DNA of 64,000 nt. It comes from Aquisalimonas sp. 2447 (lineage in GTDB: Bacteria; Pseudomonadota; Gammaproteobacteria; Nitrococcales; Aquisalimonadaceae). Below, in pieces: positions 20,163-29,532 of the stretch (its first letter is position 1; every line of letters begins with the position of its first letter). Position numbers and translations under genes: made by a program. The stretch covers positions 1,766,501 to 1,830,500 of the forward strand of contig NZ_CP050695.1 in the NCBI RefSeq assembly GCF_012044895.1, written 5' to 3'. The notes below the pieces were generated by a model. The model was not told where the DNA came from. It worked only from the letters and a program-made list of their open reading frames with translations, and did no database searches.

Positions 20163-21964
20163 TGCTGGCCCCCGACGCACGCCAAGTCGCCACTGATATC
20201 CTGCGGCCTCCGCCCGGCTACAGGCTGGATCGTGCGGTGATGACCACCTACAGCCTGGATCTCGAAGTGCTGCTGGCGCTGCCGCTTGCCGTGCTGGCGC
20301 AGTCCGATGAGGGTGTCGATACGCTGCTCGAGCAACCGCTGCTGCTCCTCCAGGCGCTGCGCGAGGCGACGGACCGCGTCCACGTGTTTGTCGACGAGAC
20401 GGGTATCGCCGTTCCGCACTTGCCGCGTGAACTCTACTCCGCCCTCGAGCCGAGCGTCCACCCGGTGCGCGCCCCGGGCGGCGGAGCGTTCCATCCCAAA
20501 GTCTGGGTCGCACGGTTCGCATCGGACGACGAACAACCCGTCATCCGGGTATCCGTCGCATCGCGCAATCTCACCTTTGATCGCTCCTGGGACATTGCTC
20601 TGGTCAGCGAGGGAAGCCCGGGCGAGGCCGAATCGGTGCCGGGCTCAGCGTCTCTATCGGACCTGGTTCGCCGGCTGCCGACATTCGCAGCGCAGACGCT
20701 GCAGCCGGAACTCGACGCGGAGCTGCAGCACCTGAGTGAGGAACTGGGGCGCACGCGCTTTCCGGCGCCGGAAGGTTTCGACAGCGAGGTCACGTTTCAC
20801 ACGTTAGGGCTCAGTGACGCCCCTGCAAACCGAGCGTGGCAGCCAATGCCCACGGCCCGGCGGGTCCTTGCCATTGCGCCGTTCGTGGGTGCCGACGGGC
20901 TCCGGGCGTTGACGGCGAGCGGGGCAAAGGAGCGGATGCTGGTCAGCCGTGCCGAGACCCTGGATGCGCTACCGGACGCCGTGCATCGGCAATGGATTGA
21001 CCAGCAGGTCATGATGGAAGCGGACCTGGAGGAGGCCGAGGATGAGACGGCCGGGCGACCGGCAGGCCTGCACGCTAAGGCAATCATCATGGAACACGGT
21101 TACCGGGCGCACTGGTTCGTCGGGTCCGCCAACCTGACCTGGTCCGCTCTTGCTGGGCGCAACGTGGAGGTCATGGCCGAGGTCAGCGGCAGCAAGGGCT
21201 ACAGCGAGGGCAAAGGCGTCGGGATTGACCGGTTCCTGGAGGCGGGCTTCGCGCAGTTGTGCGCGCCCTATGCCGCCAAGGACACCGAGCCGGCGGATGC
21301 CACCAGCGTGGCGGCCGAGAAGGCGCTGCAGCAGCTTCGCGACGACCTTCTGCATGGTGACCTGCGCATTTGCTGTACGCCGGGCGAGGAAGACTGGCGC
21401 TGGGAGTTGGCGGGCTCATTGCCGGTCGCCGCCGGTGTGGAGGTTGGCTACTGGCCCGTAACCCTCAACCGGGAGCAGGCGCGGAGCCCGGTTGATGGCG
21501 CGTCCTGGCAGTTGCCCCTGGAGCGTTTGACGGCATTCGTTGCCTTCCGGCTCCGCGCCACGGCGGCGGAGGTCGATGACCTGACCTTTGTCTTGAAACT
21601 GCCCACCGAGGGCATGCCGGACGGGCGCTCCGATCGCGTTCTGCGCATGATCATCAATACCCCCGAGCGATTCCTTCAGTTCCTGCGCGCCCTGCTGGGC
21701 GGTCTCGAGGGGCTGATGGAGTGGGCGGGTGGCGAGGACGATGAGGACGGGCAGGGCCAACACTGGGGCAGTGGGTTCGATGCGGACACCCTGCTGGAAG
21801 ACCTTCTCCGTGCCGCATCCCGGGATCCCGAGCGTCTGGAGGCTGTCCGCAGCGTGATCGAGGATCTCACCGAGGTCTCCGGTGATGCGGCGGTGGTCCC
21901 AGAGGAACTACGGGCGATCTGGCAGGCGGTCGATCAGGCGTTAGAGGGGAGGGCAACGCGGTGA
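20162..21964 (+). CDS. Phospholipase D-like nuclease protein
   Basis: 600 aa with two PLD half-sites: HPK at 111-113 with N136 (SVASRNLTFDRSWD), and HAK near 304-306 with GSANLTWSALAGRN about 17 residues later. Two HxK...N motifs are the usual composite active site of PLD-family nucleases such as DISARM DrmC. Residues 400-600 have no recognised motif. It is the middle gene of the DUF6361-PLD-helicase operon and could be the DNA-cutting part. Confidence 0.85.
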   Translation: MLAPDARQVATDILRPPPGYRLDRAVMTTYSLDLEVLLALPLAVLAQSDEGVDTLLEQPLLLLQALREATDRVHVFVDETGIAVPHLPRELYSALEPSVHPVRAPGGGAFHPKVWVARFASDDEQPVIRVSVASRNLTFDRSWDIALVSEGSPGEAESVPGSASLSDLVRRLPTFAAQTLQPELDAELQHLSEELGRTRFPAPEGFDSEVTFHTLGLSDAPANRAWQPMPTARRVLAIAPFVGADGLRALTASGAKERMLVSRAETLDALPDAVHRQWIDQQVMMEADLEEAEDETAGRPAGLHAKAIIMEHGYRAHWFVGSANLTWSALAGRNVEVMAEVSGSKGYSEGKGVGIDRFLEAGFAQLCAPYAAKDTEPADATSVAAEKALQQLRDDLLHGDLRICCTPGEEDWRWELAGSLPVAAGVEVGYWPVTLNREQARSPVDGASWQLPLERLTAFVAFRLRATAAEVDDLTFVLKLPTEGMPDGRSDRVLRMIINTPERFLQFLRALLGGLEGLMEWAGGEDDEDGQGQHWGSGFDADTLLEDLLRAASRDPERLEAVRSVIEDLTEVSGDAAVVPEELRAIWQAVDQALEGRATR

Positions 21965-24900
21965 AGCGTCCGGACGTCGAGGCGATTCTGCGCCCGTTGA
22001 AACCCTTCCAGCGGCGTACCGTCGATCATGCATTCTTGCGCCTGTTCACTGCGCCGGACAGCACCCACCGCTTTCTTGTGGCCGACGAGGTCGGGCTCGG
22101 CAAGACCCTTGTGGCCCGCGGGGTGATCGCCCGCGCGATTGATCACCTCTGGGACCGAAGCGACCGCATCGATGTGGTCTACATCTGCAGCAACCAGAGT
22201 ATCGCCCGATCCAACCTGCCCAAGTTGCGGGTGGAGGCCGACGCCCAGCAGTCGGTGGCGCTGGCAACACGACTGACCATGCTCGCCACCGAGCTTGCAC
22301 CGCGCCAGGGCGGCAGGGGGCTCGGCGAGGGGAGGGTGAACTTCATCAGTTTCACCCCCGGTACCTCGTTCAACATGGGGCATTCCGGTGGCATGGAGCG
22401 CGAGCGGCGCGTGCTCTACTGGCTGCTTGTTGATGTGGTCTCACGCCGGGAAGGGTTGGCCAACCTGCTCCAGGGCTGGGTCGGGCGGGATCGCTGGCTG
22501 GATCTGCTGGGGACGCCCCTTCCGCTGGAGCCCGGCATTCGGCAGCGCTTTCAGGCAGCGGTCATCGGTGATCACGCATTGTTCGAACGCCTCGAGGCGG
22601 TGATCGAGCGGTGGTTTCTGGAAGCGCCGGAAGAGTATGGCGTGGAGGCCCGTCAGGCCAGGAATCAGGTCACTGGAGAGCTCCGGCAGCGTCTTGCCGA
22701 ATGCTGCGTCGAGGCGCTGCAGCCGGATCTCGTTATCCTCGATGAGTTCCAGCGATTCAAGGCACTGATCAACCAGGATGCCGACGACGATGATCCGGCG
22801 ACGGAGCTCGCACGGCACCTGTTCACGGCCACCAACCAGCACAACGAGCCGGTGCGCACGCTGCTGCTCTCGGCAACGCCGTATAAGCTCTACACCACGG
22901 ATGCAGAGCTCGACACGGACGACCACTACCAGGATTTCCATGCGACGACGCGCTTTCTCCTGGGCTACGACGGTGAACGGGTGGCCACGCTGGACAGCCA
23001 GCTCTCCCGATTCAGTCAGCAGTTGAAGCGTGCTGCTACTGGCATCCCCACCGAGGTCCGGGCGGCGAAGGTGGCCGTGGAAGCGAGCCTGCGCGCCATC
23101 ATGGCCCGTACCGAGCGGGTTGCCGCCAGTGAGGAACACGACGGCATGATGCGAGAGGCCTCGGTCGCGCTTAGTGTCGAGCCGGCGGATGTGCGGCAGT
23201 ATCTCGCCGCCGACGCGTGGTTCCGCGCCGTCGGTGCCAGTGATCCGATGGTCTACTGGAAAGCCGGGCCCTATCTACCGCATTTCATGCAGGGGTATCG
23301 GGTCAACGATCGGGTCGAGGAGACGGCGCTCCTCCAGCCCGAGAAGCTGACGGCCGTCCAGCGTCGCTACCCGGAAGCCTTTCTTGAACGCAGCGAGCTA
23401 TCCCGTTGGCGGGAAATGGATCCGGGCAATGCCAAGCTGCGTGCCGTCGTCTCGGAGCTGCTGGATACGGGCCTTTGGCGGCTGCTGTGGATGCCGCCAT
23501 CCCTCCCGTACTGGAACTTGGGTGGCCCATTCCAGGGACAGGAGGACCGCACCAAGAGCCTGCTCTTCTCCGCTTGGAACTTCGTCCCCGATGTGGTCAG
23601 TGGCGTGCTCAGTTATGAGGCGGAGCGGCGCATGATGGGGGAAGCCCTTGCGCACTATGAGGATCCGGCCAGCCAACGGCGCCCGCTGTTGCGCTTCACC
23701 GACCAGGAAGGTGTCGGACGATCTCGGCACCGACTGCTCCTGTTGTTGGTGCCATCACTTCGCTTCGCCGATGAACTCCATCCGTTGGCCGCCCCCGAGG
23801 GTTCCGATGTCCGCGCCTGGGTCGGCGAACGTATCGAGGCCATGCTGGCTGAAGTGACGGAAGCCACGAGCGAGGAGGCAGAGGATCCCCGCTGGGAGTA
23901 TATGGCGCCAGTCGTTCTGGAACCGGAGCTCAGAGCCTTTTTCCGATACTGGGCGCAGGCGTCCGATCAGGACACCGGGAAGCCGAACCCCGAGGCCCTG
24001 CCGCACTACCTGGATGACCTGGCCAACCTGGATCCCGGTGAGTTGGGCCGTCCGCCAGCAGGGCTTGTGGAGTTGTTGACCGACGTCGCCCTGGGGGCGC
24101 CGGGCGTGGTGGCCGCCCGAACGCTTGCTAGTGCCGGGCTCGGTGAGCGGCAACGGCGGGCGCGCGCGACCCAGATCGCCCACGCGTTCTGGAATCTCTT
24201 CAACCGCCCGGCGGTGATCTGCCTGCTGGACCAAATCTACGGAGATGCCCGGCAGTCCTCGGACAACGCTCACTGGCGCCGGGTGCTGCGGTACACGGTC
24301 GACGGCAATCTCCAGGCCGTGCTGGATGAAGCCTGGCACCTCTACTGGGAGCAATTCGGTTGGTCCGAGAGTGAGCCGCCGGAAGAGGTGGCGAGGCGCT
24401 GCGTCCAGGAGCTGGTGGCGACCATCGAGCCGCGCCCGTCGCGCGTGCACGCGCAGTTCCATGAGGCGGACCACCAAGGACGGCTGACGACCGAAACCCT
24501 GCGCATCCGCACCACATTCGCGCAGCGCTTCGGTGACGTCCGCACCGAACAGGGCGTGATCAGCCAGGATGCGGTGCGCAGCGCTTTCAACAGCCCCTTC
24601 CGGCCATTCGTGCTCACGAGCACTTCGGTGGGCCAGGAAGGGCTCGACTTCCACCCCTGGTGTCACCGCCTGATCCACTGGAATCTTCCCGGGAACCCGG
24701 TCGATCTCGAACAACGCGAGGGGCGCGTGCACCGGTACAAAGGGCATGCGGTCCGGCGGAACGTCGCGGGCTACTACGCGGACGCAGCCCGTGCCCGGTG
24801 GGCACCGAGTGCGGACCTCTGGCGACTACTGTTCACGGCCGCGGACTTTGCGGCCCGTGAGGCCGGTCAGGATGATCTGGTCCCGTACTGGGTTGCCCCT

Positions 24901-25140
24901 GGACCGAGCAAGGTCGAGCGCCACGTTCCAACGCTGCCCTACACGCGGGAGGTCGAGGCGTTCCGCCGGCTGCGTCGCCAGCTCGCAGCCTATCGTGTGG
25001 TCTTCGGGCAGCCCCGGCAGGAGGAACTGCTGGCCATGCTCGACCAGGCCGGCATTCCGGATGACCAGCTTAGCGAATGGATGATCCGGCTTGCACCGGG
25101 AGACTATAAGCGAGAGACGCATGATGACGTCAGCGCTTGA
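21961..25140 (+). CDS. Large SF2 helicase of the PLD cassette
   Basis: 1059 aa. Walker A is DEVGLGKTLVA (GLGKT 45-49), Walker B/motif II is VILDEFQRF (near 260), motif III LLLSATPYK (near 301), motif V STSVGQEGLDF (near 887) and motif VI EQREGRVHRYKG (near 920). Hundreds of residues lie between the two RecA lobes, probably substrate-sensing inserts. The GTG start overlaps the PLD stop (GTGA). DEFQ instead of DEAH places it with SNF2-like or DISARM-type translocases. It likely moves along DNA for the associated nuclease. Confidence 0.87.
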   Translation: MKRPDVEAILRPLKPFQRRTVDHAFLRLFTAPDSTHRFLVADEVGLGKTLVARGVIARAIDHLWDRSDRIDVVYICSNQSIARSNLPKLRVEADAQQSVALATRLTMLATELAPRQGGRGLGEGRVNFISFTPGTSFNMGHSGGMERERRVLYWLLVDVVSRREGLANLLQGWVGRDRWLDLLGTPLPLEPGIRQRFQAAVIGDHALFERLEAVIERWFLEAPEEYGVEARQARNQVTGELRQRLAECCVEALQPDLVILDEFQRFKALINQDADDDDPATELARHLFTATNQHNEPVRTLLLSATPYKLYTTDAELDTDDHYQDFHATTRFLLGYDGERVATLDSQLSRFSQQLKRAATGIPTEVRAAKVAVEASLRAIMARTERVAASEEHDGMMREASVALSVEPADVRQYLAADAWFRAVGASDPMVYWKAGPYLPHFMQGYRVNDRVEETALLQPEKLTAVQRRYPEAFLERSELSRWREMDPGNAKLRAVVSELLDTGLWRLLWMPPSLPYWNLGGPFQGQEDRTKSLLFSAWNFVPDVVSGVLSYEAERRMMGEALAHYEDPASQRRPLLRFTDQEGVGRSRHRLLLLLVPSLRFADELHPLAAPEGSDVRAWVGERIEAMLAEVTEATSEEAEDPRWEYMAPVVLEPELRAFFRYWAQASDQDTGKPNPEALPHYLDDLANLDPGELGRPPAGLVELLTDVALGAPGVVAARTLASAGLGERQRRARATQIAHAFWNLFNRPAVICLLDQIYGDARQSSDNAHWRRVLRYTVDGNLQAVLDEAWHLYWEQFGWSESEPPEEVARRCVQELVATIEPRPSRVHAQFHEADHQGRLTTETLRIRTTFAQRFGDVRTEQGVISQDAVRSAFNSPFRPFVLTSTSVGQEGLDFHPWCHRLIHWNLPGNPVDLEQREGRVHRYKGHAVRRNVAGYYADAARARWAPSADLWRLLFTAADFAAREAGQDDLVPYWVAPGPSKVERHVPTLPYTREVEAFRRLRRQLAAYRVVFGQPRQEELLAMLDQAGIPDDQLSEWMIRLAPGDYKRETHDDVSA

Positions 25141-25529
25141 CGCGGGGGACGGCGAGTCCCTCGAAGGGTTAATGAGCCAGGCGCACCATGTATTACCAAC
25201 GCGCACAGTCAGGTGTCACATCAAGTGTTTTGGGGGCAGGCTAGGACATCGAGAATCAAGTCCTGTGCGGACTTTGTCTCTGCTCCCTCGCCGAGCTTCC
25301 GAGCAGCGGCCTTGCGTATTGACCTGATTCCCTTTTTGCGAGGGAATGGCGCCATCCGGAAAGGAACAAACGACCGGTATAGACAGCCAAGGATTTGCTG
25401 GTTGCGGCGGCCACGAGAACACGACGAAACCTGCCCGTGATTCCCTGAATCACCGAAACCGGACACAGCTTGCGCGAGGCTGCAGCAGGTGACCGCGGCT
25501 TGTGGGTTCGTTATGGGATTGGAGACCCG
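25141..25529. other. Non-coding gap before zorA
   Basis: About 390 bases between the helicase stop and the chosen zorA start. I see no RNA gene and no clear promoter hexamers. A minus-strand frame (25221-25562) is open but has no recognisable product. The gap separates two defence operons and probably contains the zorA promoter. Confidence 0.5.
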
Positions 25530-27269
25530 ATGGAAATCCTTGAAGCAGTACCAGTGATGCAATGGCTTGGTTTGATCACGTCGGTGCCGGGCATTGCAGT
25601 CATTTGCAGTGCGATCATTCTTTGGGCGCTTGTAGCCCGCTACCGCTTGAAGTATCGGATCGAGCCGTTGATCCGCGACTTTCGGTCGTGCGTCCAGACG
25701 CTAAAGAATACCGGCGGAGAAGGGGAGTTCGCCGAGTACTTCTCCGAACTCGAAGAGACGTTCGAGCGCAGCCTTGTGCTCAAGCACACATGGGCTGAGT
25801 TCTCCGAGACGCTGATCTTCCCCGACATGGACAGCGATTCAGGTGAGACTCCTACCATTAGGAACACCGCTGCTCCTGATCGATATTTCAACCGGCAGAA
25901 TCTCCTTGAGCCGCGAGTAAACCTCCGCATTTACAACGCTCTACCGAATCTCCTTACCGGCACAGGTATCCTTGGGACATTCGTTGGTCTTGTTATCGGT
26001 ATCGGACAGGCGAGCCAGGGGCTGGCTGCCGAGGATGTGGGGCAAGCACAGCAGGCTTTGTCGGCCCTGCTTAGCGGGGCCGCTCTTGCCTTCATGACAT
26101 CGATTGTTGGTCTCGTATCCTCGATCGCCTTCTCGTCCTGGGAGAAGAGAAAGGTTCACCAGTTCGATCAACTCTGTAACGAGTGGGTCGAAGCATTGGA
26201 CGCGCGTCTGAGCCGAGTGACTCAGGAGGGCCTTACAGATGAGTCACTTCGCGAACTCAAGCAGCAGCGTGCGGCTCTAGAGCATTTCAGCAATGATCTC
26301 GCCTTCCAGATTTCCGAAGCGTTGGATGACCGTGTTACTTCGAAGTTGACTCCTGTGCTGGAGCGCGTGGTCCACGAGATCGAAGGCATGCGATCGGAGC
26401 AACGACAGGCGAGCGACGAGACACTCGAGCGGCTGATGCGCGAGTTCTCCGAGTCAATCTCCTCGGCTGCAGGTGAGGAGATGAAGGCGTTCGCCGGGAC
26501 GGTGCAACAGATGGGCCAGAGTCTGGAACAGCAGGTCCAAGCCATGTCTTCCAGTCATGAGGAGATGCAGGCTGCCTCACAGCGCACCATCCAAGAGCTT
26601 TCAGACACCTTCCGGGAGAGCAGCCGCCAGCTCAATGAAGAGCTCTCCAGTGCGGTGCGTGGGCTGGTTACTGAGATCAGTCAGACAGTGGCCGAAATGA
26701 CCCGTGAGCTCCGAGCGGCAACCGAGACCACTACGACCAACATGAATGAAATCGTCGAGCGGTTTGATGAGTCGGTAGCCAAGTTGCGCCAGTCCATCGC
26801 GGATATTCGGGAGATGACATCCAATACGCAGGACCTGAACGAGAAGATGCGCCAGCTTCTTGAGTCCGTCGATACGTCCCATAAGGCGCTCGCCGAGGTT
26901 AAAGAGCCGCTGGAGACTGCTGGTCAGCGGTTCCAGGAGACGGGGAGCCGAGTGGAGGGGGCCGCTGGCGACATCGGCACTGCGATGCAGAAAGTCTCGG
27001 ATGCGGCGGATCAACTCTCGCGTACTCAGTCCCAGACGACCGATATCTGGAAAAGCTACGAGGAGCGCTTCCAGCGTGTGGATGAGTCCTTGGACAAGGT
27101 CTTCGAGCAGCTCCAAGAGGGCTTGTCAGAGTACGCGGATTCCACGAACCGTTACGTGCAAGGGCTCGATGAGCACGCAACCAAAGTCGTCGAGCAGCTT
27201 GCGGGTGCGGTCCGACAGCTCGAAGAGACCATTGAGGAATTCAACAGTTACGCGAATGAGCGGGCATGA
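25530..27269 (+). CDS. zorA: Zorya protein ZorA (MotA-like proton channel subunit with long tail)
   Basis: 579 aa. Three membrane segments are visible: ITSVPGIAVICSAIILWALV near the start, then LLTGTGILGTFVGLVIGIG and ALLSGAALAFMTSIVGLVSSIAF, the MotA/TolQ/ExbB-like pair. From about residue 210 to the end the protein is predicted coiled coil, the cytoplasmic tail typical of ZorA. The ATG at 25530 has GGAG upstream; a TTG 20 codons earlier is less likely. It overlaps zorB by ATGA and forms the inner-membrane motor with ZorB. Confidence 0.93.
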   Translation: MEILEAVPVMQWLGLITSVPGIAVICSAIILWALVARYRLKYRIEPLIRDFRSCVQTLKNTGGEGEFAEYFSELEETFERSLVLKHTWAEFSETLIFPDMDSDSGETPTIRNTAAPDRYFNRQNLLEPRVNLRIYNALPNLLTGTGILGTFVGLVIGIGQASQGLAAEDVGQAQQALSALLSGAALAFMTSIVGLVSSIAFSSWEKRKVHQFDQLCNEWVEALDARLSRVTQEGLTDESLRELKQQRAALEHFSNDLAFQISEALDDRVTSKLTPVLERVVHEIEGMRSEQRQASDETLERLMREFSESISSAAGEEMKAFAGTVQQMGQSLEQQVQAMSSSHEEMQAASQRTIQELSDTFRESSRQLNEELSSAVRGLVTEISQTVAEMTRELRAATETTTTNMNEIVERFDESVAKLRQSIADIREMTSNTQDLNEKMRQLLESVDTSHKALAEVKEPLETAGQRFQETGSRVEGAAGDIGTAMQKVSDAADQLSRTQSQTTDIWKSYEERFQRVDESLDKVFEQLQEGLSEYADSTNRYVQGLDEHATKVVEQLAGAVRQLEETIEEFNSYANERA

Positions 27270-28087
27270 CAGAGCGCGACGCCAACAGCCGGTTGGAGGA
27301 CGACGGGGCCAGCTACATGATGTCGGTATCCGACATCATGTCGGGCCTTCTGTTCGTGTTCGTGATTACGCTCATGGCCTTTGTTCTCAACTTCCAGCAG
27401 GCCCAGAGAGAGGCTCAGGCGGAGCAGGACAGCCTTCGGGAAGAACAAGAGAGCCTGCGTGCGCTAGTGAGCGCGTACAGCGGCATAGAGGATTTGCGCG
27501 AGCGTATGCTTCGGGAGCTAGAGAGGGCTTTGGCCGCACAGGGGATCCAGGTCACGGTCGAAGCTGAGGTGGGAGTTCTGCGCTTAGACGAGCGCGCCAT
27601 CGAGTTTGAAAGTGGAAGGGCGGAGCTTAGCGGCCAGGCAGGAAAGAATGCTGCGGTAATTGCGGAAGTCCTAGTCGATGTTATTCCCTGTTATACGGAG
27701 CTGGACCGCGACGCCGCCGCCGCTCGGGAGTGCAGTGCGGAGACTCTGGGTGCGTTAGAGGCGGTTTTTATCGAGGGACACACCGACAACCAACCTATGA
27801 TGCGGCAAGGAGTCGATCAGAACTGGGAGCTGTCTGCGAATCGGGCGATTCGGGCATACCGGGAATTCGCAGAGGTGTCGCCAAGCCTGACCGAACTCGT
27901 GAATCGTGACAAACAACGGATTTTCAGCGTGGCAGGGTACGGTTACTCGCGCCCCCTTCCGGGGAGAGACTATGACGTCCCAACCGCCGATCCCCAGAAC
28001 CGCCGTATTGACCTGCGATTCATTATGGCACCACCAACGAATGACCCAGAGGTGATCGAGGCACTTCGCGGACGAGGTGCCGAATGA
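27266..28087 (+). CDS. zorB: Zorya protein ZorB (MotB/OmpA-like stator subunit)
   Basis: 273 aa. A single N-terminal membrane helix (SDIMSGLLFVFVITLMAFVL) has an Asp at its start, as in the proton-carrying residue of MotB-type stators. The C-terminal OmpA-like peptidoglycan-binding domain contains IEGHTDNQPM and NWELSANRA. With ZorA it should form an ion-driven motor anchored to the cell wall. It overlaps zorA and zorC by four bases each, indicating coupled translation. Confidence 0.93.
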   Translation: MTERDANSRLEDDGASYMMSVSDIMSGLLFVFVITLMAFVLNFQQAQREAQAEQDSLREEQESLRALVSAYSGIEDLRERMLRELERALAAQGIQVTVEAEVGVLRLDERAIEFESGRAELSGQAGKNAAVIAEVLVDVIPCYTELDRDAAAARECSAETLGALEAVFIEGHTDNQPMMRQGVDQNWELSANRAIRAYREFAEVSPSLTELVNRDKQRIFSVAGYGYSRPLPGRDYDVPTADPQNRRIDLRFIMAPPTNDPEVIEALRGRGAE

Positions 28088-29532
28088 CGGCGTTGGTCAA
28101 ACAGCGTGCGGCGCTGATCCGCGCGCCGAAAGTCCCGGACTTTTATTCCAGAGAGCCTCTGCTGAAGGGCGCTCACGAACATGTCCGCCGCATGTTCTCA
28201 GGCGCCGGCGCCGAGGTTCCACCCGCGGAAGACCTTGAACGCGTCGCGAGAGAACTCTGGGCGGCCTACCAGAACCGTGATGAGACCTGGTGGCGTTCGT
28301 TGCGGAGATTGCGGTTGAGTCCGTGGGCGGTGCTTGGAGCCTACCGTCCCGAAGGAGGAGCGCTTGGTGAACATGCCGGTTTCGTGCGGTGGTACCTGAA
28401 ATGCGTCCAGGGTGCCGGGAAACCTCGGGCATTTCTCGCGGTTGCACATGCTTACCTGTACTACTTTCACCCGAAGACGGCAGAGATCGCCGCGTTCCGC
28501 GACGTCGCCATTGACGGATTGAGGTCTTCAAGATCCCCCAGGGCCAGAGCCTTTCTCGATTTGCATGACACCCATCGGTTGCTCGACTCCGATGGCTACA
28601 AGGTGATTGCCCAAGCCTTTGGGGCCAGTACAGAGCATGGGCAAGCGTTCCTCGATCGAGTGGGGCTTTCCGGCAGCCTGAGCGACTCCGCGTTCGTCCG
28701 GTTTGTCTTTCGCGGGGTCATGAGCGATCTGCGACGAGACCTGAAGCGGGGTGCCCTGAATGCCGAAGAACTAGAGCGGCGGCTGTCGCTAGCACTGCGG
28801 CAGGGGGAGCCAGGGGTGAGCTTTCGGTTTGGGCCGGAGCTGCTAGGGGACTTGGCCGAAGCTCTTCTGGTGCCCTTCGAGGAGCGGGATCCGGATAAAG
28901 AGGTGAAAGAGTCCATCAAGGGGTTTTTACTGAGTCACCTGGGCGATCCGCGTCTGAAGTCTACTGGCTGGAACAGGGTCGGAGAGGCTGCGCAGCGAGT
29001 CTTCCGGCAATGGTTGGTTGAGGGGACGCTCGAGGATTTCTTCCGCTTGCTGGACCAGCAGGCGAGGTACTACGAGAACGCGGACCGCCAGTGGCGCTAC
29101 CGCAGTGCATTCTGGCTCGCCTATCTTCGCGAAGGCCATATCACGGATGCCTGGGTCGCTCTTGGCTGGAAAATTGCCCAGGATTCCAGGAGCTATCTAA
29201 GCCGCCTTGCTGGGACATATGGGGAACTGAAGAGCGGTGATGGCGCCCGCAATGACCAGGCAGTGCTTGTTCTACGTGTGGGCAATTTAGTTATCACGGA
29301 GTGGAGTCACTCCTCAAAGGTGCGCATCTGGAGCGACCGGGAATCCTCCGGGCCACAGTTCTACAAACAGCGTTATCAACGGTCGGACTTGGTGACTGGT
29401 CCCGATTTCGAGCAAGCACACCATGGCGCGGAGCGAGGGACCTGGCAGCGCAAGGTGGAAAGTTATATTCGGAAGCAAACGGGGATCCGTTTCAGCATCA
29501 GGGAGCTAATGCCCCATGGTCGAACACGATAG
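28084..29532 (+). CDS. zorC: Zorya protein ZorC (EH-signature type)
   Basis: 482 aa, soluble. Identified mainly by position between zorB and zorD and by length; the sequence around KAEIAAFRD, DSDGYKVIAQAFG and EDFFRLLDQQARYY fits EH_Signature proteins. ZorC is the DNA-binding effector of type I Zorya that works with the ZorD translocase. It starts by ATGA overlap with zorB; its end overlaps zorD by 17 bases. Confidence 0.85.
   Translation: MTALVKQRAALIRAPKVPDFYSREPLLKGAHEHVRRMFSGAGAEVPPAEDLERVARELWAAYQNRDETWWRSLRRLRLSPWAVLGAYRPEGGALGEHAGFVRWYLKCVQGAGKPRAFLAVAHAYLYYFHPKTAEIAAFRDVAIDGLRSSRSPRARAFLDLHDTHRLLDSDGYKVIAQAFGASTEHGQAFLDRVGLSGSLSDSAFVRFVFRGVMSDLRRDLKRGALNAEELERRLSLALRQGEPGVSFRFGPELLGDLAEALLVPFEERDPDKEVKESIKGFLLSHLGDPRLKSTGWNRVGEAAQRVFRQWLVEGTLEDFFRLLDQQARYYENADRQWRYRSAFWLAYLREGHITDAWVALGWKIAQDSRSYLSRLAGTYGELKSGDGARNDQAVLVLRVGNLVITEWSHSSKVRIWSDRESSGPQFYKQRYQRSDLVTGPDFEQAHHGAERGTWQRKVESYIRKQTGIRFSIRELMPHGRTR

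Noticed and set aside
18933-25140. Assignment of the PLD-helicase operon as DISARM
   Set aside because: No methyltransferase and no DUF1998 (DrmB) protein are present next to it.
25221-25562. Minus-strand open frame of 113 codons before zorA
   Set aside because: No recognisable family, no ribosome site and it overlaps the zorA start; kept only as part of the gap description.
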